Source: Cliona cf. orientalis | Taxonomy: Eukaryota > Porifera > Demospongiae > Clionaida > Clionaidae | Reading direction: 5' to 3' | NCBI GenBank assembly: GCA_963930775.1 | Contig: OZ005694.1 | Span: forward strand, 2,542,001 to 2,606,000 | Length of the DNA stretch: 64,000 nt | Part shown: positions 1-11,514 of the stretch, in pieces | Position numbering within the stretch: position 1 is the first letter of the stretch | How the letters are laid out: each line of letters opens with the position of its first letter | Translations under genes and position numbers: made by a program | Notes under the pieces: generated by a model | What the model saw: the letters and a program-made list of their open reading frames with translations, nothing else | Told to the model about the DNA's origin: nothing | Databases searched by the model: none

Positions 1-1982
1 GGAACATTACTTTGATCGTAGAGTTGTTCATGGCTAGCTGACCAGTTCTTTAAACAAACTCTTAAAGCAAATCTTTGAACTTTTTCCAATGCCTCAATAT
101 CACAGACTAGATAGGGGTTCCATACAACAGAGCAGTATTCTAGATGAGGTCGAATAAATGATTTATAAAGTTGCAGCAGGGTGGACGATGCAGCATGCTT
201 ATAGAAGCGTCGGTATAGTAACCCAATTAGACGCCTTGCTTTATTGCAGAGACTGGTGACATGTGCAGACCAGGACAGGTCAGAGTTAATCTGGATGCCT
301 AGGTACTTTACATTGTTGACAAGCACCAAAGGAGAATTGTTGACTAAGATAGGAGGGGGGTGAAGTCTCAAACAGCGTTTCCTCGATATGACCATGTAGC
401 AACACTTAGCTGGTTGTAGAGAAAGAAGAGAATTCGCAACCCAATTCACTATTGCAGTGACATCGCTTTGAAGGATGGTGTAGTCCTCTATACAGGAGAC
501 CGGTCTATATAGAGCAATGTCATCTGCAAATAGAGATATTGTACTTCCAGGGGAGATCTGGTAGGTAACTTCATTGATGAATATTAAAAATAATAAGGGG
601 CCAAGTACAGAGCCTTGCGGCACCCCTGAAAGAACAGAAAGGGAAGAAGAGTGTTCACCGCTAACAACCACTGATTGAGATCTGCATGTAAGATAACTAC
701 GGACCCATTGCACAATGAATGGGTTAGTATTGATCTGGAGTAGTCTCTGCAGCAGAAGATGGTGTGGGACACTATCAAAAGCCTTCTTTAGGTCAAAGAA
801 GACAGAACAGACTTCGTTCCCTAGCTCAAGTTGTTGCAGCCAATCATAGGTGACAGATAGCAAGGCAGACGCAGTGCTCCTACCCGGAAGAAAGCCCCAT
901 TGCCGGCTAGATATGGAGTAGCAAGGATAGGCATTAAGATGTTGAAGCAGTAGATGATGGACATGACGCTCAAGAAGTTTACTGACAACTGAGAGGATAG
1001 ATATAGGCCGATAATTAGATGGACGGGATAAGTCACCTGCCTTTGGGACTGGGACGATACGGGCTAATTTCCAAGCTTCAGGGAAGATACCAGAAGATAG
1101 CGACAAATTGAAGAGCTTGGTTAAACTTGGTACAATTACATCGACTGTACCCCTCAACATCCTAGCAGAGATCCCATCTGGGCCAGTTGACTTTGATGGG
1201 TCGAGCTGGACAATCAGGTCGTAGACTTCATCTTCAGTACAGAGTAGGTCTAGGGGACACTCAGAAGAGACCAGGTGGGGAGATTGATTCGTGAGTGGAG
1301 GAGAAGAGTTATTGAAACAGGTGTAGAAAAAAGAGTTAAGAAGTGTAGCCTTATCTTGAGCATCAGTAACTTCAACGCCATCCACCGAGCGAAGGGTGGG
1401 GATCGAGGACTCCTGTTTGTTAAACAGCTTAATTATTTTCCAGAACTCCTTCGAAGATTGTGACTTGAGTTTTTGGAAGAATTTAGCTTTACTCAATCGT
1501 AGCATGGCTGTAACCTTGTTCCTTGCAGCTCGATATTTTTGGTATGCTGCAGAGCTCTTGGTTCGCTTGTGTGCCTTGAATAGAGTATTTCGGCGCCTGA
1601 TTGCCTGAACAATTGGTTTAGTAAGCCATGGTAGATTACGGCGAGACTTCAGTGAGGACTGGGGGATGCATTCAAGCATGATCTGCAAAAATTTGGCTTT
1701 CCAATTAGACCAGCAAATGTTAACGTCACCTGACAGGAACAAGGAGTCCCAGTCTACTGCAGCAAGGTACTCGCAGGCACTTTCAAAGTTGGCATGTGAA
1801 TATCTCCAAACTTTACGTTGGCTCCTCTTCGGACAGGCCTTGGCGGGATTAGTAGAGATGGCGGTAAGGAGGCCAAGATGATCTGAGTTGGCCAGTGCAG
1901 GAATGGTAGTACAACTCACTAGGTTATTAGGGGCTGACAGAAATATTAGATCAATGAGAGTGTCAGATGTGGGTGAAGTATT
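1..1982 (-). mobile_element. 5'-truncated LINE (non-LTR retrotransposon) with open RT reading frame
   Basis: Reading the minus strand from about 1982 down to base 1 gives one uninterrupted frame of about 660 codons that runs off the left edge of the window. The first residues look like the end of an APE-type endonuclease (TLIDLIF, then SDHLGL). A basic linker follows, then a reverse transcriptase: GPDGIS near 1180, PSNYRPISILS near 1010, FFDLKKAFDS near 790, GVPQGSVLGPLLF near 620 and the catalytic FADD at 519-530. The motifs fit the jockey/CR1/I group of LINEs. The 5' part of the endonuclease and any ORF1 are missing, as expected from incomplete reverse transcription. The 3' end lies outside the window. 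No stop or frameshift in about 2 kb suggests a fairly recent copy. Confidence 0.93.
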
Positions 1983-2008
1983 ATAGACAAATTATACACT
2001 AAGAAGTA

Positions 2009-3789
2009 GCGTAAGTCCTCAATTATCGGCCCCCTCGACATCAATCATCGGCCCGTGCATATCCGAAGCATAAACGGACCATAAACGGAAGAATACGAAG
2101 TTGCGCGCGTAGCCGCTCCATGTGAGTCTCTCCTCGATATCGATGTGCTTGTTTCTCTTCTCTAACGCGTCGTTTCAAGGTTTGTTAATGGTAAACGATC
2201 GTGGATTGGTATCATTTCTGTCATTTTATAGGTTAGGCTGTGAAATAAGATGCCAGGAGGGCGTAAATCGGGTAAACGATCCAAAAGGAGACCGCGTTCA
2301 AGTTCGGCCCCTGCCGTGTTGAAAAGTCCAACTAAGAAGAAAAGGAAGCAATGGTCGAATGAGTCCATGCTTGCCGCACTTGAAGCTGCTAAAAAGGGAA
2401 TGCCTGTTAGAAGAGCAGCCACCCAGTATGGCGTCCCAAGGTCTACACTTCAAGATCGTGTTCTAGGTAAAGTAGTCCATGGAAAGAATCCTGGTCCTAA
2501 GCCATACCTAGTTCCAGCTGAAGAGAATGAATTGTCACAGTTTTTGGTGGATGTTGCTCAAGCAGGCTATGGCAAAACACGACGGCAAATTATGACCATA
2601 GCGGAAAATGTTGCACATGAAAAAGGGACCCTCAAACCTGGCTGTAGGATATCACGCGGGTGGTTTGAAAGGTTTATGAAGAGAGAGCCTCAGCTCTCAC
2701 TACGTAAAGGGGATGCAACAGCTAATGTACGCATGGACTGTGTCAATAGGGATGCCTCTGGATCACCGCCCGCCCAAGATAGTAACCCAGAGAGGCCACA
2801 AGAAAGTGCGATACCGGACAGCTGGGAATAAGAGCCAGATTACTGTTATCGGGTGTGTTAGTGCGACTGGACATGCTGTCCCCCCGTTTATCATATGGGA
2901 TGCAAAATCGATGAACAAAGAGTGGTCAGTCGGTGAGGTCCCTGGGACGACTTACGGTCTCTCTTACGATGTGCCCCCAAAGCAATTGCCCCAAGCACAA
3001 CAAAGAAGACAAAAGTAGCTTCAAACGCACCAGGTGATCCAGCTACTGCTGGTGAACCATCGACTTCACTTACCTCTTCACCTGAAGCAGAGACAGCTAC
3101 ATCATCCTCCAAACCTAGTCATCAGAGGAAGGCAGACCATGAAGAAGGTGGTGACAGCTTTGACGAGAACCAGTGCTGTGTATGTTTCCGGACTTACGAA
3201 GAGGATGTTGTCGAAGACACCGGCCTTGATTGGCTACAGTGTGCATGCAAGAGATGGCTCCATGAAGAGTGTATTGATTATGATATATATAGTCCATGAT
3301 GCTGATGGCAATGATCTATTGTGTCTGTGTTTAACTGGATTATTGTGTATTATGATATCTAAAGCAATTCCGATTTTATAATATACCATTATTTCAAGTA
3401 AAATAACTCACAAATAATTCTTAAATTCTGGATAAAAACAACACTGGGCATTAATAGGGATCATAAGACACACATATGCATGCAAAACCGATAGTCTGTT
3501 GTTGAACGGTTGACTGTGGAGCCAGTAATACTGCCTTGGGGCCGATAATCGATGTAGTACCACCTATAGCGGGCCGATAATGGATGTCGGGTGACGATAA
3601 TTGAAGCCCGCGTGCTTCGATACCGAAGGTCGCCGCTCATACAAGTAAGCAGATAATCATATGAAAGGTAGTCAGAGTACTAGTGCTTCTGACGACCTCC
3701 GTACTGATCCAAGTTTCATGTCCTGGAAGCGTTCCTGGCCAGTGCTACAAATCGTGGAAGTTTATGGGCCGATAATTGATGACTTACGC
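2009..3789 (+). mobile_element. pogo-like DNA transposon, internally deleted
   Basis: The element starts at 2009 with GCGTAAGTCCTCAATTATCG and ends at 3789 with the inverse, 23 of 24 bases matching. Both ends are flanked by the dinucleotide TA (2007-2008 and 3790-3791), the target duplication typical of the Tc1/mariner/pogo superfamily. Extra copies of the GCCGATAAT core occur subterminally near 3540-3600. The right flank begins with the AAGTAGAAAAAAAG end of a MITE also present at 5790, so the insertion lies in or next to older repeats. Confidence 0.85.
2250..3299 (+). pseudogene. broken pogo-family transposase with C-terminal zinc finger
   Basis: The first part (2250-2720) encodes a basic N-terminus, a pipsqueak-type helix-turn-helix (MLAALEAAKKGMPVRRAA to STLQDRV) and a CENP-B-like second DNA-binding domain. 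After VRMDCVN near 2745 the frame shifts and jumps to GMPLDHRPPK, the start of the DDE domain. This fragment runs through VIGCVSATGHAVPPFI to TYGLS near 2962, where the rest of the DDE core is missing. From about 2972 a third frame gives a Thr/Ser/Pro-rich linker and a C-terminal finger (CCVCFRTYEED, then CACKRWLHEEC), ending with TGA at 3297-3299. At least two internal deletions have removed most of the catalytic core. The termini remain, so the copy could only move with help from another element. Confidence 0.85.
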
Positions 3790-4510
3790 TAGACTAAGTA
3801 GAAAAAAAGATACAAAATTAATTCATAGAGGGATTGGGAGCACTTGGGAATGTAATTTTTACATGGGCACGCAGAATGGGTCAAAAAACTAGATTTGACA
3901 TGAGAAATTTTTGATTCACGCCTTAGAATTAAAGTTACGGCCCTTTAAAGTTCACCCATATGTTTGTATAGGGAAGCCATGTCTTTGCAATGTTTTGAGT
4001 CCCGGTGTGCGTTATTTAGAAAATCGCTAGGCCAGTACATGCATAGGCTACCATGCAGCTGGTATTGTATCCAGAGGCTTGCTGAATGGATGAAGAATCA
4101 GGCACAACAGTAACTCTCCCGTGTTTGCTGAGAGGTAGGTGCTACAGTTTTACATTGTACATGCATGGATGTGTGGGAAAGTACATAGCTCAGAGTTGAG
4201 AAACATAACTAAAATTGTTTTGTTGTGCTTTTCCCCTAGCCTTGTGTGTGTGCTTTGGTGATCTTGAGTACTAGTAGGAAGTAACATGTTGCAGGGGCCA
4301 CTGGTACTGAACCTCTCAACACTGATCATATACTCTGAGTTTTCTATTCTCTATTAGGAGCATAGACGGCCTGCTTTCATTGTATGAGTCTACTAAGCAT
4401 CCAGCTCAACTATGTGGTGGTTTCTGGTGCTTGCTTTGTATGGCTCTACTGTGCATCCTAGGTGTATTATGTGGTTTTCTGGACATTCTTTTCTGCTTAG
4501 TGTGCACGCT
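3790..4510. repeat. MITE family with CACACTAAGCAGAAAA ends, copy A
   Basis: Starts next to the pogo element with GACTAAGTAGAAAAAAAG and ends with TTCTGCTTAGTGTGC. Internal landmarks shared with the copies at 5391 and 5790 are TTTACATGGGCACGCAGAAT and the GTATGGCTCTACT / GCATCCAGCTC block. This copy is longer than the others because about 300 bp (about 4000-4330) has been inserted or retained. No coding capacity is seen. Confidence 0.7.
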
Positions 4511-4764
4511 ATATAGCTTGTTACAACCTAAGATAAAAGAATATGTGAGCGTGTAATGTAATGTAATTAATGTAATGTAATGTAATGTAATGTAAATAAT
4601 GCATTCGAAGCACAGGAAAAGGTATTGTGCAATAATTTTTATATCAGCATGTAGAGTGGATCAAAAATAATAATTGAATCGTCTCAGATTTTTGATTTTC
4701 ACTTTCAATTTTGAAATAAGAGTCGTAGTAGTTTCTGACCACTAAAATATGAAGGAAATGACTA
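4511..4764. other. repeat-poor spacer
   Basis: It contains short ATGTAATGTA tandem units at 4555-4600. I see no gene. Confidence 0.4.
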
Positions 4765-4860
4765 CTGTCCAGATGGTGCAATGGTTAAGCTCAGTGTCTG
4801 CCAACCAGTGTCAAATGCGTGCACTGGTTCGAATCCCACCCGGGGCCAATTTTTTTCCAT
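4765..4860 (+). repeat. tRNA-derived SINE head or tRNA pseudogene
   Basis: A perfect pol III A box (TGGTGCAATGG, 4774-4784) is followed 41 bp later by a perfect B box (GGTTCGAATCC, 4826-4836). The 7 bases before the A box cannot pair with the bases after the T arm, and the T stem has only two clean pairs, so this is not a working tRNA. A T-rich tract follows. The spacing suggests a class II (Leu/Ser) tRNA ancestor. Confidence 0.5.
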
Positions 4861-5095
4861 CTTTTTTTCCACTGCCAGTGATGCTAGGAAGGCAGTTGAC
4901 ATACACCAACAACATTCCATGGGCAATGCTCCTTACGTTGGATCTAGACTAGGGGATGATTACGTATACAAGCCCCAAGTCACTCTCAGATATGTTACGC
5001 ATTAGTATTATATATTTGCAACTTGAGATTTTCTGCCTTACCACATACCTAACCTATTGTAGCAGACATGTATGATAGAAAATGGTGACATACCG

Positions 5096-5355
5096 TTAAG
5101 GCCACTCCAATATGATTAATTGTTTCCCATTTCCCGCCCGCATCCTTTCCACAATTTCCAGATTTTGTTCATTATAGTGTATTAGTATGCCCGCTCTTAT
5201 CTCGTTGTCTAACGGTAGCTTTGGCAAAGGTCGTCAATGCTGCTGGCGCTCTAATACGTGCAGTGATAATGAATAATGAATAATGAACCGCCCGCCCGCA
5301 TGCCCCAGGCTTTCTGATGAAAGGGGAAACAGTGAATCATATTGGAGTGGCCTAA
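5096..5355. repeat. MITE with TTAGGCCACTCC ends, copy 1
   Basis: The left end TTAAGGCCACTCCAATATGA (5095 on) is matched inversely at the right by GAATCATATTGGAGTGGCCT (ending near 5353), extending inward to TGTTTCCC / GGGAAACA. Internally it has AATAATGAATAATGAACCGC followed by CCGCCCGCATG. That inner block and a diverged version of the ends recur at 14864-15118. Confidence 0.75.
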
Positions 5356-5390
5356 CTAATTACTGCTTGATAAATTCTTTTATCTTAGGT

Positions 5391-5775
5391 TGTGATTTAG
5401 CTTGAAAAAAAAAAGATTTAAATAATTAATTAATGTTTGGGGGGTTGGGAACACTTGGGGAGATAATTTTTACATGGGCACGCAGAATGGGTCGAAACTA
5501 GAGATTTGACCCTGGGATTCACGCCTTAGAATTAAAGTTACGGCCCTTTGAAGTTGCCCCATGTGTTTGTATAGGAAGCCATGCATTTGCAATGTTTTCC
5601 GCCCACGCGCTACGTGAGGGGCGGGGCGTCGCGCGCACATAAACGTGACGACCTTTACCAACTATTGACAAAATTGAAGTTCAGGCTGCCTGCTTGCATT
5701 GTATGGTTCTACTATGCATCCAGCTCGATTATATGGTGGTTTCCGGACAATTTTTTTTTTTTTGTTTAGTGTATA
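5391..5775. repeat. CACACTAAGCAGAAAA MITE, copy B
   Basis: Shows the family landmarks GGGTTGGGAACACTTGGGGA, TTTACATGGGCACGCAGAAT and GTATGGTTCTACTATGCATC, and a T-run with GTTTAGTGTATAG at its right end. The left terminus is degraded. It contains an inserted CG-rich stretch (5600-5640). Confidence 0.65.
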
Positions 5776-5789
5776 GGCTTGCTTGTTAC

Positions 5790-6165
5790 ACACTAAGCAG
5801 AAAAAAAAAAGAATTTAAATAATTAATGTAATTCACTGAGGACTTGGGAGCACTTGGGGAGATATTTTTTACATGGGCACGCAGAATGGGTCAAAACTAG
5901 AATTTTCATGGCAGGGAATTTTGATTCACACCTTAGAATTAAAGTTATGGCACTTTATAGTATTCCCATATGTTTATATAGGAAGCCATTCACTTGCAAT
6001 GTTTGCCCATAAAAAAAATTACGGGCGCGCGGGGTACGTTGACGACCCTTTACCAAACATTGAATATATGGCTATTTGGATGCCTGCTTGCATTGTATGG
6101 CTCTAATATGCATCCAGCTCGACTGTGAGGTGGTTTTCGGACCATTTTTTTTCTGCTTAGTGTGT
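5790..6165. repeat. CACACTAAGCAGAAAA MITE, copy C (best preserved)
   Basis: Begins CACACTAAGCAGAAAAAAAA (5789 on) and ends TTTTTTTCTGCTTAGTGTG (to about 6163), giving clean terminal inverted repeats around a body of about 375 bp without coding capacity. This copy defines the family ends used to recognise copies A and B. Confidence 0.8.
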
Positions 6166-6218
6166 GGTCCCCTTGAAAAAAAAAAAAAAAAAAAAAAAAA
6201 ACTAGAGCTCTGTAGAGC

Positions 6219-6605
6219 ACATACCCCGCGCGCTCTGTAGCTACTGTAGCGCAGTATTGAGGTATAGCTGTTTCATGACTTGACGACCCTTTCCAACACT
6301 GAGCTTGAGCATGCGCAGTCGCATCAGCATACTTTTATGCTAAAGAGTGGGTGTGGTCGATAAACCACAGACAAGCTGAACAGAAAATGCACGATTTGCA
6401 GCACCAGTAAGCCTTTTTGAGCAATTCGAACCGCGTACATACCAGTTTTTCACCGATATCTACCGACTAGTGTTACTTACAGCACGCACAGATGCCTAGA
6501 ACGCCAGATCTGGCGATTTTCGTGCCGACAACGACGACAACGACGACGACGACAACAGACAGACAAACCGATTGCTTTACCCCTTGCGCATGCGCGCGGG
6601 GTAAT
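6219..6605. repeat. non-autonomous element with TACCCCGCGCGC ends
   Basis: ATACCCCGCGCGC near 6220 is matched inversely by GCGCGCGGGGTAAT ending at about 6605. The interior has a (GAC/AAC)n run at 6527-6556. The right end (TTTACCCCTTGCGCATGCG...) and the CGACAACGACAACGA block recur at 25945-26012, so this is a dispersed family. Confidence 0.65.
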
Positions 6606-7330
6606 TATCGACATAGGGCCTTAGTATAGGCAGTGGGCGTGGCGCGTTTAATAATAACTTCGCGTGGTCGATCGCGACTCGCTTCTCTGCTTCAGGCTGG
6701 ACTTTTGAAGGTAAATTTTGCTCCATTTGTGATAAGATGACCCTCACAGTGTCTTATTTTCTCAATACAGGGGCAAAGACGCGATGGTGCTGTTCCCGAG
6801 GCGCTTCTGCCAAGTTTGAAAAAACGACAAAGATCGAACAAGCTCACCTATGAACATGAAGTTGTCTCAGTAGTTAGAGCTCATGATTATGCACCTGCTA
6901 GCATTTTTTATATAATTTTCTTACCCTTGAATTGCATGCACTGTGATGACAAAGCTTCAAGTGACGATAATTGATTGTATACGGTGTGCCGATAATACGT
7001 ACCGACTGTTGATAACTGGCATTCGCAATTATAAGCTAAAATCGCCAGTGCAGACGTATTTTGATCGGCAGCCCCCTGATACTTTAGGTACTTGTAGCCC
7101 TGGCGACGCCCTACCTATTGGTCCAAGTTCGAAGTTCAGGCGATGTTCCTAAGCAACAGCACACGCGGGAGAAAACCGTTTGTCGATAATTGGCACTTTA
7201 CGCTATATTGAGTTAAAAACCTATCCTTTGGTGCAAGAACCATCATCATAGGTTGTTCTGCTGGTAAGTTATGCGCGGGACAAATATAGGTGCCGATAAT
7301 TGGTATTTTACGCTATATATGAACAAGCAA
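6606..7330. other. decayed pogo/MITE end fragments
   Basis: CGATAATTGGCACTTTACGC (7173-7192) and CCGATAATTGGTATTTTACG (7291-7310) are relatives of the right end of the 2009-3789 element. GACGATAATTGAT near 6963 looks like another remnant. A GT...AG-like pair occurs at 6711-6771, but no convincing exon could be read. Confidence 0.45.
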
Positions 7331-7331
7331 G

Positions 7332-8740
7332 TATTGTGGGATGACATTAATGATAGAAAAAGATGTGCTGTAAGTGAGCCATATGTAGGCTGACCTTTGA
7401 CCCCATTGTGCAGTCGAGAGAAGGAATAGAGACACAGGAAGATTTTACATAGGAACTTTGAACTTATATAATATTGTCATGAATCCATCTAGCTATAGAG
7501 CCTCGTACCCAGGTGCTCAAAAAAAGGGAGGGGTATGAGGCTAATAATCTATCAAGCTTGTAGTCATAGCTAGTATGCAGTGATGACCAGTAATTAATCT
7601 ATATGTACTTTAATTTAAGGACACTTTTATTTGTGGGTACTAAATTTAGCAATTATAATACCCGCTAACTGCTCCACTTCCATAATCCGCTAAAATTCGT
7701 ACCTGCAAATAATCGTAGCCTTAAGGTACATGTACAGACTCAGTTGTAGCATGAATAACATAATACTAGCTATATAGCTAATATAGCTATACATGATCCA
7801 ACTTATTATTGTCTATCATGGATAATCATGGAATACTATAAATCAACTAATCAACTGTTGCAATCACATAATAGCTATCTCTATAAGTACATTGTGTAAA
7901 GCTTAATAATAATTATTATTATACTGATAGTGAATTGAAAGTCAATGTTTGGATGTTGGTTCCAAATCTTACACTGAGACTTATAAATACAGTCTCCTCA
8001 TTGGAAGGAAATTATTTTTGTGTGTTCTGAAAAGAACATGTGGACAAACTCCAGCAGATTACAACCATGCAGGACAAACATTCACATACTGAACTTGCTA
8101 ATAGTCATAGCTAGCTAACCTGAAATACTTTCAGACAATGTAGCTAGCTAACTGGAAGAATCCCACGCCTGCTTAAACCAACAAACCAATCAGATTTCTG
8201 AATGTTTCTGACGAGGGTGGGGCTGATCAGAAAGCACTGTTGTAGATGTGTGCGGGCTAAGTGTGCATGCACAGTAAAATTAATATAGCTACATTAATTA
8301 ATTTTTAAGCAGTTCTAATAAAGATGAGCACCATCGTTTTCAAGATCAACTCCGGTCTAGCCTTAATTATTCATAGACCACTCCCATGGCATAGCTACCT
8401 CATACACGTCACCATAAACGATATAATATTTATATGAACTATGCTCATATAGCTAGCTAGCTAGCTAAATCCCCCTTTAATTCCCTCTGACGCCGTGAAA
8501 CAAATAAATAAAATTAATTCTGACTCAGGTGTGGCAATCATGAAAATTTATTTGGCTGCCATAGCTAAGTTGGATCCGATGATTGTTGCATTTACTAATT
8601 TGAAATTAATATTATACTATGATGTTAATGTGCCCAATGAGTTTAGGGTGTGTATATCTGAAGCTTGGGGTCAAAGGTCAGCCTCCACTTACAGCATATC
8701 TTTTGCTGACATTAATAGCTATCATCCCACAATACATTAT
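7332..8740. repeat. widely spaced inverted repeat arms (7332-7418 and 8650-8740)
   Basis: The left arm begins GTATTGTGGGATGACATTAA and contains GGCTGACCTTTGACCCC. The right arm carries the complement, from GGGGTCAAAGGTCAGCC to ATCATCCCACAATAC. Similarity is imperfect, with small indels. Between the arms lies AT-rich DNA without a readable gene. The TTTTAC motif at 7440 matches the array starting at 8754, so both may belong to one large foldback element. Confidence 0.6.
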
Positions 8741-8753
8741 TTATATTATATCT

Positions 8754-9210
8754 GGGAAGGTTTTACGTGAGATTAAAGTGAGCAGTGTGTTGTTGCAGTA
8801 TTATCAGCCCACATACCTATACATTGTATATATCTGGGGAGATTTTACGTGAGGTCAGAGGTCATACATAAATCACCCCCTGATTATTGTGTTGGTAAAT
8901 CAGTATTACATGGGAAGATTTTACGTGAGGTCAGAGGTCACACATAAAGCGCCCCCTGATTATTGTGTTGATAAGTCAGTACTATATGGGAAGATTTTAC
9001 GTAAGAACTTTGACCTTACGTAAAATCTTCCCATATAAAGTAACAAATGTAAACACTGGGAACACTTTACATCTGACGTAAAATCCTCCCATGATTAGAT
9101 CATGGCAGAAGTCACGTAAAATCTCCCCATGATTAACCCAAGGGAGAAGTCACGTAAAATCATCCCATGATAGAATATCATGGCAATTTTCCTACTTTTA
9201 CGTAAACATC
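8754..9210. repeat. two-sided array of GGGAAGATTTTACGT motifs
   Basis: Four motifs point right (about 8754, 8836, 8912, 8988) and four or five point left (about 9015, 9074, 9112, 9152, 9199). At the centre, 8983-9005 and 9015-9037 are perfect 23-bp inverted arms around a 9-nt loop. Units are 40-80 bp apart and sometimes share AGGTCAGAGGTCACACATAA. No open frame is present. See findings. Confidence 0.8.
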
Positions 9211-9655
9211 TAAATGACCGCATGTACTGCATCACGTACCATCATTCTATGTGCTGGTCATGCAATATAATATTATATTGTACTTCCAGTGCTATAGAAA
9301 TGAGAGGGTCTGCATGCACGGGTACAAGACTAAATTACTGGGCTTAATATTGTTCCTTTTCCAACATTGCACAGGAAAATCCACTTTTTTTGTTTTACAT
9401 TGAAGCATGGGATACAAGGTTAACTGGGACATAGATAACTAAATTAAACGGGCATGATTACACAACATGAACCTGACTAATGTCCAATAAGTTTGATGAG
9501 ATTTTAATTAGGTGTCCAAAACTCTTTCACTGCCCATGCAGTTAAGGTCATCCTATATAATATACACCTTAATCTTTGCTCTCCATAGTGTGGCTTCAAT
9601 TTGTCTCTGGAACCTCACTTCATGAGACAGAATATTTAGCTACCATGCGCACATG
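9211..9655. other. no recognisable feature
   Basis: AT-rich sequence with no splice-supported exon and no repeat that I could match elsewhere in the window. Confidence 0.4.
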
Positions 9656-9892
9656 TGTACGGTGGCCCAGAAGGGCCATCCATCTTTGCAATTTTTCAAG
9701 GTTACATTTTGTAAACTTGCAGTTTTTCAATTTTGCACTTTTGCAAACATGCAGTTTGTCAATCAGGTACTTTCGCAAACTTGCTATTATCAATTTTCAT
9801 TCAGTACCCCAACAGTAAGGGATGTGCAGTACGATCTAGATAAACCATACCCAACATTGCAGCCCTAATTACGGTGGTCCAGAAGGGCCATT
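9656..9892. repeat. TACGGTGGCCCAGAAGGGCC element with 32-nt tandem units, copy 1
   Basis: Starts TACGGTGGCCCAGAAGGGCC at 9658. Three consecutive 32-nt units follow at 9685-9716, 9717-9748 and 9749-9780, each of the form TTGCAGTTTTTCAATTTTGC... ending in GTAAAC or GCAAAC, then a partial fourth. A second GGTGGTCCAGAAGGGCC lies at 9872-9889. It is non-coding. Confidence 0.75.
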
Positions 9893-9988
9893 TCATAGCA
9901 TAAGATAGGTGGCGGAACCGCGGGGGTCATGCCTCCCCCCAAACTTTTAAGACTGACACACCCACTTTTGCCTTATACTAAGCAAAAT

Positions 9989-10386
9989 GGGCTATTCCAG
10001 ATAATGAGGATACACCCCTATGGAAGAAGATTGATTAGTATTGTAGGGTCAAGATTTAAGGTGATTTAATGAAGTATTGAGGGTAGTTTTGTGGATTTTA
10101 ATGAGGTAGCTATTGTAGGCATCATTGTAGATATTAATGAAGTATTGAGGGGGCATGGCAGTGAATAATTAGTATTGATGGAGTAGCCAGCTGGTCAGGG
10201 TATGGAGGAAATATTATTATTAGTTTTGCAGGGTGAAATCGAGATTATTGATTAGTTTTATAGGGTGAAATGAGCAAATTGATTAGATTTGATGGTTATT
10301 TTTGCATTTTAATTGGTAGCTATTTAGGGTAATGAACACAAATCTCTTCCTCCGTAGGGGTGTACGCCTATTATCTGGAATAGCCC
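9989..10386. repeat. 398-bp MITE with about 40-bp terminal inverted repeats
   Basis: The left end GGGCTATTCCAGATAATGAG (9989 on) is answered by TATTATCTGGAATAGCCC ending at 10386. Similarity continues inward through ACACCCCTATGGAAGA and its complement near 10345. The interior has repeated TTAATGAAGTATTGAGGG motifs and no coding capacity. Confidence 0.85.
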
Positions 10387-10654
10387 AATACAATGAACTT
10401 GTCAATTTTACCAATCTGCAATAACGTTTTATCATTTCTGAGTCAAAAACATGCTAGTTTCATTGTTGCTCTCCTTGAAATTGACTGTTTTTTGCCTGTT
10501 GTCCATCGTTATTTCTTCATTTTCACGGACGCATTATCGCTAATTAGTGGGCATGGCTTAAAATTTTGCGCGCGCGTAAAGCGCGTGGATCATCTTACAT
10601 CTTGGCCCCCTCACATTCAATATGCTTCTACCACCTATGCTAATATTATTTCAA

Positions 10655-10990
10655 AGTTGAATTTTGCTGTTTTTCAATCTTGAACTTTTGCAAACTTGTA
10701 TTTTTTTCAATCCTGCATTTTTGCAAACATGCAGTTTGCCAACAATGCACTCTTACAAACCTTTACTTTTGACAACCCAAACCCGATCAGCTAAGATTCA
10801 GTAAAATAATGTATAGGAGATACACATGCATTGTACAAACCTACGGTGGCCCAGAAGCCAGAAGGGCCATATCCATCTTGTAATTTTTCAAAGTTACATT
10901 TTGTAAAAATGGATTTTTTTTCAATTTTGTACTTTTGCAAAGTTATATTTTTTCAATCTTGCACTTTTGAAAACATGCAGTTTGCCAAAC
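10655..10990. repeat. 32-nt-unit element, copies 2a and 2b
   Basis: Units of about 32-33 nt ending GCAAAC run from 10655 to 10770. A new element start (TACGGTGGCCCAGAAGCCAG, 10841 on) is followed by further units to 10990. These are degenerate relatives of the copy at 9656. Confidence 0.65.
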
Positions 10991-11514
10991 TATAAATCTA
11001 AGAGCAGATTAAAATTGTGAAGTGTAGCTATGCCATGAGATTCCCTACACACGTACACACACAAGTTGGCTATAATATTGATAACCTTATTGTGATGACA
11101 TAAGCTCACACCCCCTGTCATCAAGGCTGCATCAACATCGAGGCCAACTGGCACTAGTCTTAATTGTATCAATAATATTTGGCATCATTCCCATTTCAAG
11201 TTGATAAACCGATAATAGATTTCTTTACTTCTATGCGGACTGATAGCAACTTAGAGTGATGTCACTTCTATTATTTAATTTTGCACTTTTTTATCTTGGC
11301 ATTATATTCTGAACTTAGTACTCTTAGTCAATTTCAATTTTGTACAATAAATAAAATATTTGTGTGTTGGGTATGGTTTATGTCCTACAAATTAATTATT
11401 AATAGATGTAGCTACTGTGACTAATGGTGCTGCTATGACATTGTAGTGTGTGCCACGGTTATAATATGATGTGCATCTCTTGTGCATACACATTATAGTT
11501 TCACTGTATGTCCC

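Noticed and set aside
4774-4848. Functional tRNA gene
   Set aside because: A and B boxes are perfect but the acceptor and T stems do not pair.
6711-6880. Possible spliced exon pair near the 6.7-kb GT/AG signals
   Set aside because: No frame stays open across the junction with a recognisable motif.
8754-9210. CRISPR-like array
   Set aside because: Repeats occur in both orientations with irregular spacing, and the genome is animal.
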